From: Candidatus Gastranaerophilales bacterium
Lineage (GTDB): Bacteria > Cyanobacteriota > Vampirovibrionia > Gastranaerophilales > Gastranaerophilaceae
Direction: 5' to 3'
NCBI GenBank assembly: GCA_944327225.1
Contig: CALVGZ010000003.1
Coordinates: 1-64,000 of the forward strand
DNA: 64,000 nt
Of this stretch, positions 46,843 to 55,430 are shown piece after piece; the stretch's first letter is position 1; every line of letters starts with the position of its first letter. The translations under genes were made by a program, and so were the position numbers. Below the pieces are notes generated by a model. That model was not told where the DNA came from. It searched no databases and worked only from the letters and a program-made list of their open reading frames with translations.

Positions 46843-48045
46843 ACCAAGATTTTTAAGTTCATTTTGAAAAGGTGAAATTTTTGCGAGTTTTTTAATAACC
46901 TCAGGAACTTTTTGAATTGCGTAATCAATTTCGTCTTCAGTTGTAAATCTGGATAAAGAAAACCTGATTGATCCATGCAAAGATTCAAAAGGAACTTTTT
47001 GAGCCCTCAAAACATGTGAAGGATCAAGACTTCCTGATGTACAGGCACTTCCCGATGAAGCACAAATTCCAAGCTCGTTAAGATATAACAATATCAACTC
47101 ACCTTCAATATATTCAAAACCGATATTTGTAGTATTTGGAACTCGATTTTTACTTTTAGAATTTAGTTTTGCATTTTTCAATGAAGATAAAATACCATTT
47201 TCCAATTTATCACGCAATCTTTTAACTTCACTTAATTCAAATCCCAAACTATCCTTTGCAAGTTTTGCAGCCACACCCATTCCGACTATATAAGGAGTAT
47301 TTTGAGTACCGGCACGCAAAGAACCTTCTTGATGACCGCCAAGCATAAAAGGTTCAAATAAAGTACCCTGCTTAACATATAAAGCCCCGACGCCTTTAGG
47401 AGCATGAAATTTATGACCGGAAATCGAATAAAAATCTATATCGGTATTGTCGAGTTTAATCGGTATTTTTCCCGCTGCCTGTACTCCATCTACAAAAACT
47501 TTTAAATTTTTATTTATTTTTTTAGCCTCATGAGCTATTTCATATACTGGATATATAGCTCCCGTCTCATTATTTGCATGCATTACAGACAATAGTATTG
47601 TTTCCGGAGTAATTTTTGACAATAAATTTTCTATATTTAATTCTCCGTTTTCATTAACCGAAACATAAGTTGTTTTATAACCTTTTTTTTCATAGTTTTC
47701 ATAAACCGATAATACACAAGGATGTTCAACCTGAGTCGTTATTATATGATTTTTGGTTTCTAAATTACCATATTGATTTACAACTCCTTTTATTGCAGTA
47801 TTTGCGGATTCCGTACCACAGGATGTAAAAAGTATACTCTTTTCATTCTCAATACCAAGAAAATCAGCAATTTTTTTTCTTGATTCCTCTATTGCGTTAG
47901 CACAAATATGAGCACTATCATACATACTTGAAGGATTTGCATACTTATCTTTAAAATAAGGAAGCATACAATCTAGGACTTTTTCATCAATTTTTGTTGT
48001 TGCATTATTATCTAAATATACAATTTTTTCCATAACTTTACTCAT
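46837..48045 (-). CDS. nifS: Cysteine desulfurase, NifS type
   Basis: NifS takes sulfur from cysteine for iron-sulfur clusters. YLDNNATTK at the start, HANNETGAIYPV, the PLP lysine in SISGHKFHAPKG and the active cysteine loop SSGSACTSGSLDPSHVL are present. Length 402. The start overlaps the nifU stop by eight bases; an ATG four codons later (MEKIVYL) is an alternative. NifU and NifS together serve general cluster assembly here, because no nitrogenase genes are seen. Confidence 0.95.
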   Translation of the reverse strand: MSKVMEKIVYLDNNATTKIDEKVLDCMLPYFKDKYANPSSMYDSAHICANAIEESRKKIADFLGIENEKSILFTSCGTESANTAIKGVVNQYGNLETKNHIITTQVEHPCVLSVYENYEKKGYKTTYVSVNENGELNIENLLSKITPETILLSVMHANNETGAIYPVYEIAHEAKKINKNLKVFVDGVQAAGKIPIKLDNTDIDFYSISGHKFHAPKGVGALYVKQGTLFEPFMLGGHQEGSLRAGTQNTPYIVGMGVAAKLAKDSLGFELSEVKRLRDKLENGILSSLKNAKLNSKSKNRVPNTTNIGFEYIEGELILLYLNELGICASSGSACTSGSLDPSHVLRAQKVPFESLHGSIRFSLSRFTTEDEIDYAIQKVPEVIKKLAKISPFQNELKNLGL

Positions 48046-48865
48046 TCAAAACAATCAATTCATCATCCACAAGTTCTTTTAATTTTGTTTCAACAAAATT
48101 TTTTAAAGTTAATTTAGCATTTGCACATGTTGAGCAATGTCCCTTTAATTTAACATAAACATTATTTCCCTCAACATTAACCAACTCGATATCCCCAAAA
48201 TCTTTTTTTAACTCAGGAGATATCACATTCTCAATAACATTATTAATTTTTATAATTTTTTGAACAGGGGTCATTTTTTCTTTTGATTCGGGTTTTACAT
48301 ATTTCTTTAAAATTTTCTCGATATTTTCTCTGCACCTTCCGCAAGCAAGACCTGCAGATGTTATTTTTGAAATATCATCCATTGTTTTTGCACCATTTTC
48401 AACAATAGCGTCAGTTATATCTTTTTCGCTAACCCCAAAACAATGACATATAATCATCGAATTTTCTTCATTATCCTCAATAACTAACTCTTCCCAATCC
48501 TCACCCAAGTAATTTTTTAAAGCATCTTCAAGTGCTTCCCTTCCCATAACAGAACAGTGCATTTTCTCAGGCGGCAATCCGTCAAGTGCATCTGCTATTT
48601 GTTTATTGGTTATTTTTCTTGCTTCTTCTATCGTTTTTCCCTTAACCATCTCGGTTAAAATACTTGAAGCCGCAACAGCGGAACCACATCCAAATGTTTG
48701 GAACTTTGCATCGACAATTTTATTATTTTCTATTTTTAAATATAGTTTTAATTTATCACCACAAGATAATGCTCCGGCTTCACCTATTGCATCAGCATTT
48801 TCAATAAAGCCTACATTTTTAGGATTTTTAAAATGTTCTTTAACTTTTTCTGAATATTCCCACAT
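48038..48865 (-). CDS. nifU: Modular NifU iron-sulfur cluster scaffold
   Basis: Three parts are visible: an IscU-like N-terminus (MWEYSEKVKEHF, cysteines in SCGDKL, FGCGSA and KMHCS), a central [2Fe-2S] bacterioferritin-associated-ferredoxin-like part (CHCFG...CGRC) and a C-terminal NFU domain with CSTCANA. This is the full NifU layout. I start at ATG 48865, with GAAGG upstream; the in-frame TTG four codons earlier is unlikely. It is first in the nifUS operon. Confidence 0.94.
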   Translation of the reverse strand: MWEYSEKVKEHFKNPKNVGFIENADAIGEAGALSCGDKLKLYLKIENNKIVDAKFQTFGCGSAVAASSILTEMVKGKTIEEARKITNKQIADALDGLPPEKMHCSVMGREALEDALKNYLGEDWEELVIEDNEENSMIICHCFGVSEKDITDAIVENGAKTMDDISKITSAGLACGRCRENIEKILKKYVKPESKEKMTPVQKIIKINNVIENVISPELKKDFGDIELVNVEGNNVYVKLKGHCSTCANAKLTLKNFVETKLKELVDDELIVLNE

Positions 48866-48949
48866 AAATACCTTCAATTTCTATTCATAAAAAAATTATA
48901 ACACCTAAAAATCCTACGCCTATATGGCAAAAAAATTCTTATTTAAGTG

Positions 48950-48955
48950 CATAAT
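48950..48955 (+). promoter_or_regulatory. -10-like box six bases before the start codon at 48962
   Basis: CATAAT, six bases, ATG, with no ribosome binding site. Confidence 0.3.
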
Positions 48956-48961
48956 TATATT

Positions 48962-49459
48962 ATGGATAATCCTTTATACAATTCTTTAACAGAAAAATTA
49001 ATACAAGACGGTATATTGCCCTCGACTGATTTTTTTTATCAGGAAGACGACAGTAAAAACTTTTTCAAATTCGAAGAAAAAGAAGAGGAAAATCAAACAA
49101 AAACAAGAAAAAGGCTAAACCAATATGACCTTGATTTAATTGGAGATTCCGAAATTGCAACAAATCCTAAAAATAAGCCTTATGAATCAATAAAAAGATT
49201 TTTAAATTTTAAAAAAATTAAATTAGAAAACGGAAATGCAACTTTATATGAAATTATTTTTTCAAAATTCTTTCCAAAAATCTATAAAGCAAAACTCGTT
49301 AAGCAAGCAATGTCAAAATTCATCGAACTCAACATAGACACCCAAACTCTACTAAATAAAACTATACCATACGGAGAAAACGAAACAAGATATAAAGATT
49401 TAATTAAATATTTAAATTATGCAAACGAGCTACAAACAAAACTCAAAAAAAATATTTAA
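48962..49459 (+). CDS. Hypothetical soluble protein
   Basis: The 165-residue protein (from MDNPLYNSL) is K/N/E-rich and mainly helical, with no signal peptide or membrane segment. I do not recognise a family. A GTG start five codons earlier overlaps the -10-like box and is less likely. It converges on the small gene at 49460 with no gap. Confidence 0.5.
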   Translation: MDNPLYNSLTEKLIQDGILPSTDFFYQEDDSKNFFKFEEKEEENQTKTRKRLNQYDLDLIGDSEIATNPKNKPYESIKRFLNFKKIKLENGNATLYEIIFSKFFPKIYKAKLVKQAMSKFIELNIDTQTLLNKTIPYGENETRYKDLIKYLNYANELQTKLKKNI

Positions 49460-49693
49460 CTAAACAATCTCATCAAGATGATTGCCTTCAACCATTTTTC
49501 TTAAATTTCTTCTGCTATTATATAAATTCTTTTTAGATAATGCCTGTTCATAAAGCATATTCAATTTGGATGTTATAAACAACTCAGAATTATCCGAACA
49601 AGTACGTTTTGTGTACAAATTCATACTGTTATTCATTATGTTGTAATTTAAACCATTAATTTTTGCCATAATGTTGTACTCTTTTTGACGCAT
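49460..49693 (-). CDS. Small hypothetical protein behind a consensus promoter
   Basis: The 77-residue protein (or 69 from the ATG at 49669, MAKINGLNYN) is polar and has no recognised domain. Its promoter is a perfect TTGACA, 16 bases, TATAAT, the strongest in the window. The -10 box is only five bases from the first ATG, so either the mRNA is leaderless from MRQKEY or translation starts at the second ATG. High expression is implied. The function is unknown. Confidence 0.55.
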   Translation of the reverse strand: MRQKEYNIMAKINGLNYNIMNNSMNLYTKRTCSDNSELFITSKLNMLYEQALSKKNLYNSRRNLRKMVEGNHLDEIV

Positions 49694-49698
49694 TACCC

Positions 49699-49726
49699 AT
49701 TATACTGAAAACAGCTGAATTGTCAA
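49699..49726 (-). promoter_or_regulatory. Perfect consensus sigma-70 promoter
   Basis: The minus strand has TTGACA (49721-49726), 16 bases and TATAAT (49699-49704), with both hexamers exact. Confidence 0.8.
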
Positions 49727-49808
49727 GATTTACAAAAGATTTACATTAGATACACATTTTTTTACATTTCTTCACTTTTTATTTTTTTTATATTAAAATT
49801 AACAAGTT

Positions 49809-51500
49809 ATGTTAAAAGATTATTTTATTGAAATTACGAAAAATGCCATAAATGAGGCAATTAAAAATTCCAAGCTGGGTCAAACAAAAGAACTTTCTTT
49901 TGAATTAATTTGTGAAGCACCTAAAAACAAAGATTTTGGAGACTTTGCAATTAACGTTTCAGCTCTTGCAAGAACTGCTAAAATGGCTCCGCCATTAATA
50001 GCACAAACTATAGCCGAATACATAAAACAAGAAAACTTCTCAGTAAATACAATTTCAGGTTTTATAAATTTTAAAATCGAAAAAGAATTTTTAAACAACA
50101 TAATAATTGAAATATTAAAAAAACAAAAAAATTACCTAAAGACAGACATTGGTAAAGGTGAAAAAGTTAATATAGAATACGTAAGTGCAAACCCAACAGG
50201 ACCATTTCATATAGGACACGGGAGATGGGCAGCACTTGGTTCGGCATTAGCTAACATTATGAAATACTGTAACTACGATGTATTTCAAGAATTCTATATC
50301 AATGATGCGGGCAATCAAATAAATAAACTTGGCAAATCTCTTGAAATAAGAGTACGCCAACTCGAAGGTGAAAATATTGAGCTTGAAGAAGGTTTGTACC
50401 CCGGAGAGTACCTGATTGATTGTGCTAAAAGATATATAAAAGATAACAAAGGTCTTTCTTATGCAGATTTTGCAAAACAAGACATGTTAAGACTGCAAAA
50501 AGAACTTCTGGAAAAATTTAGAACACATTTTGACCTTTTCTTTTCGGAACTTAATCTTTATGAAGACAAAGAAGTCGAAAAAGCAATGGAAGCTCTTAAA
50601 AAAGCAGGCAAAATATATAAAAAAGACGGTGCTGTATGGTTTAAAAGTTCCGATTATGGCGACGATCAAGATAGAGTACTTATTAAAACGGACGGCAAAA
50701 ATACTTATTTGACAGCCGATATAGCCTATCACAAAAACAAACTGGATAGGGGTTTTGATCTTTTAATTAATATTTGGGGTGCGGACCACCACGGATACAT
50801 TCCAAGAATGAAAGCGGCAATTGAAGCACTTGGTTATGACAGTAACAAACTTGAAGTTATATTAGGACAACTTGTTAACTTAATTCAAAACGGTGAACAA
50901 CAACGTATGGGAAAACGCAAAAAAATGATAACATTAGATGACCTGATTGATGAAGTGGGAGTCGATGCTACAAGATTTTGGATGATAATGCGTTCTTCCG
51001 ATACAACGATTGATTTTGATATTGATTTAGCAAAATCTCAAAGCGATAAAAATCCCGTTTTTTATGTACAATATGCCCATGCAAGGGCATGCTCAATATT
51101 AAGAAAAGCTATTGAAAAACGCCTTGATATAGATAATAAAACCGAACTCGAACCATTTTTTACAAAAGAAGAAATCGAAAACTTTTATAAAAATGCAGAC
51201 ATAAATGATTTGTTTAAAAATCTCTCAAATGAATCATATCAAGCAATAAGAACACTCATCTTAAAACTCGAAGAGGGAAAAGCATTATTATTAAATGCTG
51301 TAAAATACAGAGCTCCTTATATGCTATGTAAATATTTAACTGAGCTTGCAAATTCATTCCATCATTTCTACAACTACACAAGAGTGCTGTCCGAAGACAA
51401 AAAAGACAGCTTGATGAAATTATCTCTTGTAAATTGTTTTAGAATAGTAATGGCTACTATGCTTGACTTAATCGGGGTTGAAGCTGTAGAAAAAATGTAG
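49809..51500 (+). CDS. argS: Arginyl-tRNA synthetase
   Basis: This class I synthetase has the N-terminal tRNA-binding domain, the HIGH signature in GPFHIGHGRWAALG, NDAGNQINKLG, a KMSK-like QRMGKRKK, and the DALRS anticodon domain near the end. Length 563 is normal. A TAAAAT box lies nine bases before the ATG (with TTCACT 17 bases further up) and there is no Shine-Dalgarno site, so the leader is at most a few bases. It is directly followed by the tRNA-like repeats and tRNA-Ile. Confidence 0.96.
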   Translation: MLKDYFIEITKNAINEAIKNSKLGQTKELSFELICEAPKNKDFGDFAINVSALARTAKMAPPLIAQTIAEYIKQENFSVNTISGFINFKIEKEFLNNIIIEILKKQKNYLKTDIGKGEKVNIEYVSANPTGPFHIGHGRWAALGSALANIMKYCNYDVFQEFYINDAGNQINKLGKSLEIRVRQLEGENIELEEGLYPGEYLIDCAKRYIKDNKGLSYADFAKQDMLRLQKELLEKFRTHFDLFFSELNLYEDKEVEKAMEALKKAGKIYKKDGAVWFKSSDYGDDQDRVLIKTDGKNTYLTADIAYHKNKLDRGFDLLINIWGADHHGYIPRMKAAIEALGYDSNKLEVILGQLVNLIQNGEQQRMGKRKKMITLDDLIDEVGVDATRFWMIMRSSDTTIDFDIDLAKSQSDKNPVFYVQYAHARACSILRKAIEKRLDIDNKTELEPFFTKEEIENFYKNADINDLFKNLSNESYQAIRTLILKLEEGKALLLNAVKYRAPYMLCKYLTELANSFHHFYNYTRVLSEDKKDSLMKLSLVNCFRIVMATMLDLIGVEAVEKM

Positions 51501-51529
51501 TTGATTTTAAAATTTATTTATGATAACTT
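51501..51529 (+). promoter_or_regulatory. Possible promoter of the tRNA-Ile repeat locus
   Basis: TTGATT (51501-51506), 17 bases and TAACTT (51524-51529) preceded by TGa, just after the argS stop and about 40 bases before the first repeat. The -35 TTGATT is the same as in the tRNA-Gly promoter. The -10 match is weak. Confidence 0.3.
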
Positions 51530-51569
51530 AGTTACTGCGAACAATTAATATCGTTCGGTTTGAATTTAA

Positions 51570-51665
51570 GGGCTATTAGCTCAGTGGCTCTGGGTGGGAC
51601 TCCAGAAGACGGGTGAAAGTTCAATCGGGCAAAGTGACAATTAAATAAGTTTTAAAAACAAATAA
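51570..51665 (+). repeat. tRNA-Ile-derived repeat unit 1
   Basis: The unit begins with GGGCTATTAGCTCAG-TGGCT, the 5' end of the tRNA-Ile at 51764 (one base missing), then continues with about 50 bases not found in that tRNA and an A/T linker (TAAATAAGTTTTAAAAAC). The second part contains a TCTGG/CCAGA hairpin and a GTTCAATC that looks like a T loop, but no 3' acceptor strand pairs with GGGCTAT and no CCA end follows. It is not a working isoleucine tRNA. Confidence 0.85.
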
Positions 51666-51763
51666 GGGCTATTAGCTCAGGTGGCTCTGGGTGGGACTCC
51701 AGAAAAACGGGTGAAAGTTCAATCGGGCAAAGTGACAACTAAATAAGTTTTAAAAACAAATAA
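51666..51763 (+). repeat. tRNA-Ile-derived repeat unit 2
   Basis: This unit is nearly identical to unit 1 (a one-base insertion after the AGCTCAG, a GAAGAC/GAAAAAC difference and one T/C change in the linker) and leads straight into the intact tRNA-Ile. The 5' 21 bases match the tRNA exactly. The segment CTCCAGAAAAACGGGTG faintly resembles the anticodon arm and variable region of tRNA-Trp, so the units may be Ile-Trp chimeras. Confidence 0.85.
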
Positions 51764-51840
51764 GGGCTATTAGCTCAGGTGGCTAGAGCGCACCCCTGAT
51801 AAGGGTGAGGTCCCTGGTTCGAGTCCAGGATGGCCCACCA
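51764..51840 (+). tRNA. tRNA-Ile (GAT)
   Basis: The 77 bases fold into a full cloverleaf: acceptor GGGCTAT/ATGGCCC (one T-G pair), D stem GCTC/GAGC, anticodon stem CACCC/GGGTG with loop CTGATAA, T stem CCTGG/CCAGG with loop TTCGAGT, and an encoded CCA. The anticodon GAT reads isoleucine ATC/ATT. Confidence 0.98.
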
Positions 51841-51843
51841 TAA

Positions 51844-51872
51844 AGGAGAGTATGATAGGTACTCTCTTTTAT
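51844..51872 (+). terminator. Terminator after tRNA-Ile
   Basis: GAGAGTA (51846-51852) and TACTCTC (51860-51866) form a stem with a seven-base loop, followed by TTTTATT. Confidence 0.8.
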
Positions 51873-51978
51873 TATATAAAAATCAATCATTTTTTATAAT
51901 TGTAATAACTAATCGTGGCACTTATTGAATTAAAATAAAAATTTATTCACTTACAATCTTCTGTTACCAAAAAATATT

Positions 51979-54021
51979 TTAATTAACAGACTTTTTACTA
52001 ATTGCTTTCTTTAATTCTTCTGTAAATTCATCCCTATACAAAAACCCAAGATGAGAACCGTTACTGAAAAGAACCAATTTATTATCACAATATTTCTTTA
52101 AAGTTAATAGCTGATTTTTGCTAATCAAATAATCATCCAAACTATGAAAAATTACATAATTATCGGAATTTATAAGATAATCGGAAATTGAATTTAAACC
52201 TGTCAAAGCTCTTAATTCTTCGTAAGAATAATTAACCAAGATATATTTTTTTATATAATCACCAAAATTAGAATTATAAATTAGATTATAAAATTTTTTA
52301 CTGTCAAAATCGGGGTTATTTATTTTTTCTGTCTCATAAATTAAGTCACATAGTTTTTGGTGAAAAACAAATGCGCTTATTAATTTGCCTTCAAAATTAC
52401 TAAACGGTAATTTCTCTGGCATTTGTGCATTTTCTTTTACATCCGAATAAGCTCTTATAACTTTAGCAACAGTTATTGCAACTTTTTCTTTAAAATCATC
52501 GGGATAATTTTTCCAACAAGCAATAATTTTATCAATTTGTTCTACCGCATAAATAAGTTCAAAAGGCGGACAAATAGCAATAAATTTATCTATATTATTT
52601 GCTCCGCTTTGATACTGTTCATTTGCCAAAAACAAAACCGCATAAGCTCCCAATGAAGTACCAAGGGCTGTTCTTTCAAGAAAAACTCTATCATATTTTT
52701 CAGACAAATAACTTATAGAATTATTTACCAAAATATTTATATATTTAACATCATCTTTAACAAGCCCTATTTTATAACCTTTTTCAAGACTTTTTAAAAA
52801 TTCCCACTGAAAATGACTACCTATAATTAAAACACTGTAGCCTTCGTTGTAAAAAAAATTCGCTAAAATATTACTGTGATTATTGTTTACCCCTTCGCCA
52901 ACCGAAGGAAATAATATAACCAAAGGAGATGTTTTATTTTTTTGTAATATATATCTTATCTGATATTTTGGTCTATTATTTAAAATCTCAATTTCTGCCG
53001 TTTTAATTTTTTTATCAAAAGACCTGTTCCAAAGAGAAATTTCGCTCCACATAGATTTATTTTTATTTTTTACATCTAACAAAGCCGTTCGCATGGAATC
53101 CAAAACCGGACTTTGCGGATTATAATCATTTAAAAAAATATCTGCGGTCAATTCCTTGTTAACATAATCATTAACAACTATATTTTCATTTTTTTTAACA
53201 GAACCCCTAACCTGCAAAACTTCTTCTTTTTTTTGATTATCAACAAGTTCAAATTCATCAAATTTATCATCTTTTATATTTTCAAGAATTTTTTTTCTGT
53301 CAAAATTTGAAAATTTAATATATTTTTCTACTCCAAAAAATTTTCTTGCAATATCGTAAGGATCAACAAAATTTGATTCAACCATTTTTAACATAGGTTG
53401 AATATATGCAGTTCGATTAATTAATAAACCCATTTTAACTGCAGCAGCAATAGGAGAAGCCACATAAGTTGTAGGATTTAAAGCAAAGTCAAATAATCTG
53501 CCGATTAAATCTCTTGTTGTAGTTGAAGAAATAAAAGGTAAAATTAAATAATTACCACATTTAATCTTACATTTAGCTAATGCCTGTTCCATATCCTCGT
53601 TATACATTTCTAAATGAAAAAGTTTATAAGCAACATCAATAAGCCCTGCTGCACCGAGAGTTGTATTTATAAAAAATCTTTTTGTTTCATTTTTAACTGC
53701 ATCCATATCCTTTTGCAATAGAGAACTTACAAGCCTTTTAGGAAATTCTATATTACTATATACTCTGTTCATAGAATCAATTACAAAATTAGGAAACAAA
53801 GAAGCCCATAAAATATGAATTTTTTTAGCAAAAATTTTATTTAATTTCAAATTAAAATTAAAAATTTTTCTGTTAAAATTTTCATATTTATCCTCATTTA
53901 AAAAAATATTACTGTAATTAGGATATTTTTGCTCATTTGATGTTAAGTTTTCTGCTAAAACCAGATTTATATTACAAACAATAAAATTAAATAGCAAAAA
54001 TAAAGCTATAATTTTTTTCAA
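51979..54021 (-). CDS. MlaA (VacJ) domain fused to alpha/beta hydrolase
   Basis: After a signal peptide (about residues 1-23) an MlaA/VacJ domain fills residues ~40-240: YENFNRKIFNFN, FFINTTLGAAGLIDVA, a gap, YLILPFISSTTTRDLIGRL-DFALNPTTY. MlaA takes phospholipids from the outer membrane's outer leaflet. After a linker, residues ~340-670 form an alpha/beta hydrolase with LFPSVGEG, the nucleophile elbow GTSLGAY (serine ~456), an aspartate in SLDDYLIS (~627) and a histidine in GSHLGFL (~657). The usual lipobox cysteine is absent, so it is probably secreted, not lipidated. The start codon is TTG with GAGG upstream. A lipid-acting hydrolase on a lipid-removal domain is a natural guess. Confidence 0.82.
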   Translation of the reverse strand: MKKIIALFLLFNFIVCNINLVLAENLTSNEQKYPNYSNIFLNEDKYENFNRKIFNFNLKLNKIFAKKIHILWASLFPNFVIDSMNRVYSNIEFPKRLVSSLLQKDMDAVKNETKRFFINTTLGAAGLIDVAYKLFHLEMYNEDMEQALAKCKIKCGNYLILPFISSTTTRDLIGRLFDFALNPTTYVASPIAAAVKMGLLINRTAYIQPMLKMVESNFVDPYDIARKFFGVEKYIKFSNFDRKKILENIKDDKFDEFELVDNQKKEEVLQVRGSVKKNENIVVNDYVNKELTADIFLNDYNPQSPVLDSMRTALLDVKNKNKSMWSEISLWNRSFDKKIKTAEIEILNNRPKYQIRYILQKNKTSPLVILFPSVGEGVNNNHSNILANFFYNEGYSVLIIGSHFQWEFLKSLEKGYKIGLVKDDVKYINILVNNSISYLSEKYDRVFLERTALGTSLGAYAVLFLANEQYQSGANNIDKFIAICPPFELIYAVEQIDKIIACWKNYPDDFKEKVAITVAKVIRAYSDVKENAQMPEKLPFSNFEGKLISAFVFHQKLCDLIYETEKINNPDFDSKKFYNLIYNSNFGDYIKKYILVNYSYEELRALTGLNSISDYLINSDNYVIFHSLDDYLISKNQLLTLKKYCDNKLVLFSNGSHLGFLYRDEFTEELKKAISKKSVN

Positions 54022-54114
54022 CTTTAAATCCTCAATTTTTATTTACATAAAAATTTATATTCTCTATTTAAAAAAAATAAAATTAGCTTACTTGCTATCC
54101 TGTTGAACAATAGA

Positions 54115-54140
54115 AAAAACCGCCCATAAAGGCGGTTTTT
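54115..54140. terminator. Terminator downstream of the gene at 54158
   Basis: AAAAACCGCC (54115-54124) and GGCGGTTTTT (54131-54140) form a GC-cored stem with a six-base loop; the minus strand then has a T run. It ends the minus-strand genes at 54.2-55.3 kb. Confidence 0.9.
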
Positions 54141-54157
54141 TTAAAAACAAATTTATT

Positions 54158-54421
54158 CTATTTTCTAATTTCAGAAACTTTATTAATTACGCCCTTTATA
54201 CATTTAAAAGCTAATACAAGACCCGCAACAACAATACCGGCTCCAAGTGCAGTCTTTTTATTTACATTTGGACTTACTTTTTTATATAAATCAGATTTTA
54301 CAAAAGCATCCTTTTTATCGGCAAAAAACACTCTTACTCGTCTTGCACCTTCTGAAGCCTTGCCACCAATTTCATTTAAACCCTCAACTACTTTTGATGA
54401 AGTATTTCCTGTAACTTTCAT
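54158..54421 (-). CDS. Small protein with C-terminal membrane helix
   Basis: The 87-residue protein (from MKVTGNTSSK) has a basic middle and one C-terminal membrane helix (TALGAGIVVAGLVLAFKCI). The start is uncertain: AAAGGT lies 12 bases upstream, and ATG codons seven and four codons earlier are open. It follows the FKG-tagged gene by about 26 bases in the same direction and shares its terminator, so they are probably one operon. The function is unknown. Confidence 0.55.
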   Translation of the reverse strand: MKVTGNTSSKVVEGLNEIGGKASEGARRVRVFFADKKDAFVKSDLYKKVSPNVNKKTALGAGIVVAGLVLAFKCIKGVINKVSEIRK

Positions 54422-54447
54422 ATTACACACCATACCTTTCATTTAAA

Positions 54448-55263
54448 TTATATAACGGCATTGACTAAATCAGCTACAACACCAAGACCATTACCAATAA
54501 GATCTTTTTTTGCCCTGTTTATTTCAGCTCTGTCTAGTGTTCCTTCAAATTTGTCTGCAAATTTGTCTGCTGCACCAAGAGCAATCGCACCAACAACAGC
54601 ATTTCTTGCAATATCAGTTTTATTTTGAATCCCAATCTTCTTCAATACGGCAAGAACATTTTCACCATGCGTTGCAACTTTATTACCATCTACAACCTGA
54701 GCCGCTTTTAAAGGGAATATTTTATCCACAACGCCTTTGATACCATTAAGCATTTTTTCATCAGGTGCACCGACTCTCACTTGTTCAGCCTTGGATGCAA
54801 TCTTATCAGTAATTGAAGCTACATCCATTTTTTTAAATGCTTTTCCTGCAAGTCTGACAGCACCTTTAGAAATAGCTTCACCGGCAGTTACAAGAGTTCT
54901 CATAGCCGGTTTTGCAATTTTATTTCCTTTAGCTGCAACACCTAATAACAAAGCGACACTGGAAATAATAGTTAAGATTCTAACATTATTTTCTGCGGTT
55001 TGTTTTGTTTCTATATATTTCTTTAATTTTTCACCAGCCATTTTTCTAAATTCTGCATCATCTTCATTATACGAAGAGGCGAAATCTGCATCATCTTCTT
55101 TAACGGATTTTGAAAAACAATCTTCACCATCTAATATCTCATCAGGTTCTAATATATCTGTATCTTTACTATCGACACACGATTCTTGCTTTTCATCTAC
55201 AGCAGGAAGCACATATATATCGTTGCCTTTAAATCCCACTGAGTTTATCGCACCTACTTGCAT
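54448..55263 (-). CDS. FKG-tagged hypothetical protein with one hydrophobic segment
   Basis: The protein starts MQVGAINSVGFKGNDIYVLP, carrying the GFKG motif at residues 10-13, then an acidic D/E-rich stretch (about 25-75), a hydrophobic helix (ILTIISSVALLLGVAAKG) and several amphipathic helices. AGGAGA eight bases before ATG 55263 decides the start over an ATG three codons upstream. There is no signal peptide. The helix-rich tail could be membrane-associated. It probably forms an operon with the gene at 54158. No known family. Confidence 0.6.
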   Translation of the reverse strand: MQVGAINSVGFKGNDIYVLPAVDEKQESCVDSKDTDILEPDEILDGEDCFSKSVKEDDADFASSYNEDDAEFRKMAGEKLKKYIETKQTAENNVRILTIISSVALLLGVAAKGNKIAKPAMRTLVTAGEAISKGAVRLAGKAFKKMDVASITDKIASKAEQVRVGAPDEKMLNGIKGVVDKIFPLKAAQVVDGNKVATHGENVLAVLKKIGIQNKTDIARNAVVGAIALGAADKFADKFEGTLDRAEINRAKKDLIGNGLGVVADLVNAVI

Positions 55264-55430
55264 ATTCAACATCTCCTAATTGAAATTAACACATCTGTAT
55301 AAAGTTCAAACAAATTTTTTTTTGCCATTCACAAAGAAATTATCTTTACAAATGTTTACATTATCAACACAAGCTTACATAACAGCTTAATTTTATAAAA
55401 AAACCTTTATTTTTGCAATAGTTTAAATGG

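Noticed and set aside
48038-48865. NifU/NifS as evidence for nitrogen fixation
   Set aside because: No nitrogenase genes are present, and modular NifU with NifS serves general iron-sulfur assembly in many anaerobes.
51570-51763. The tandem units as a CRISPR-like array
   Set aside because: There are only two units of 96 and 98 bases without unique spacers, and no cas gene. The clear match to the tRNA-Ile 5' end explains them better.
54719-54732. TTTATCCACA as a DnaA box
   Set aside because: It is a single copy within the coding sequence of the FKG-tagged gene, without other boxes, an AT-rich unwinding element or dnaA nearby.
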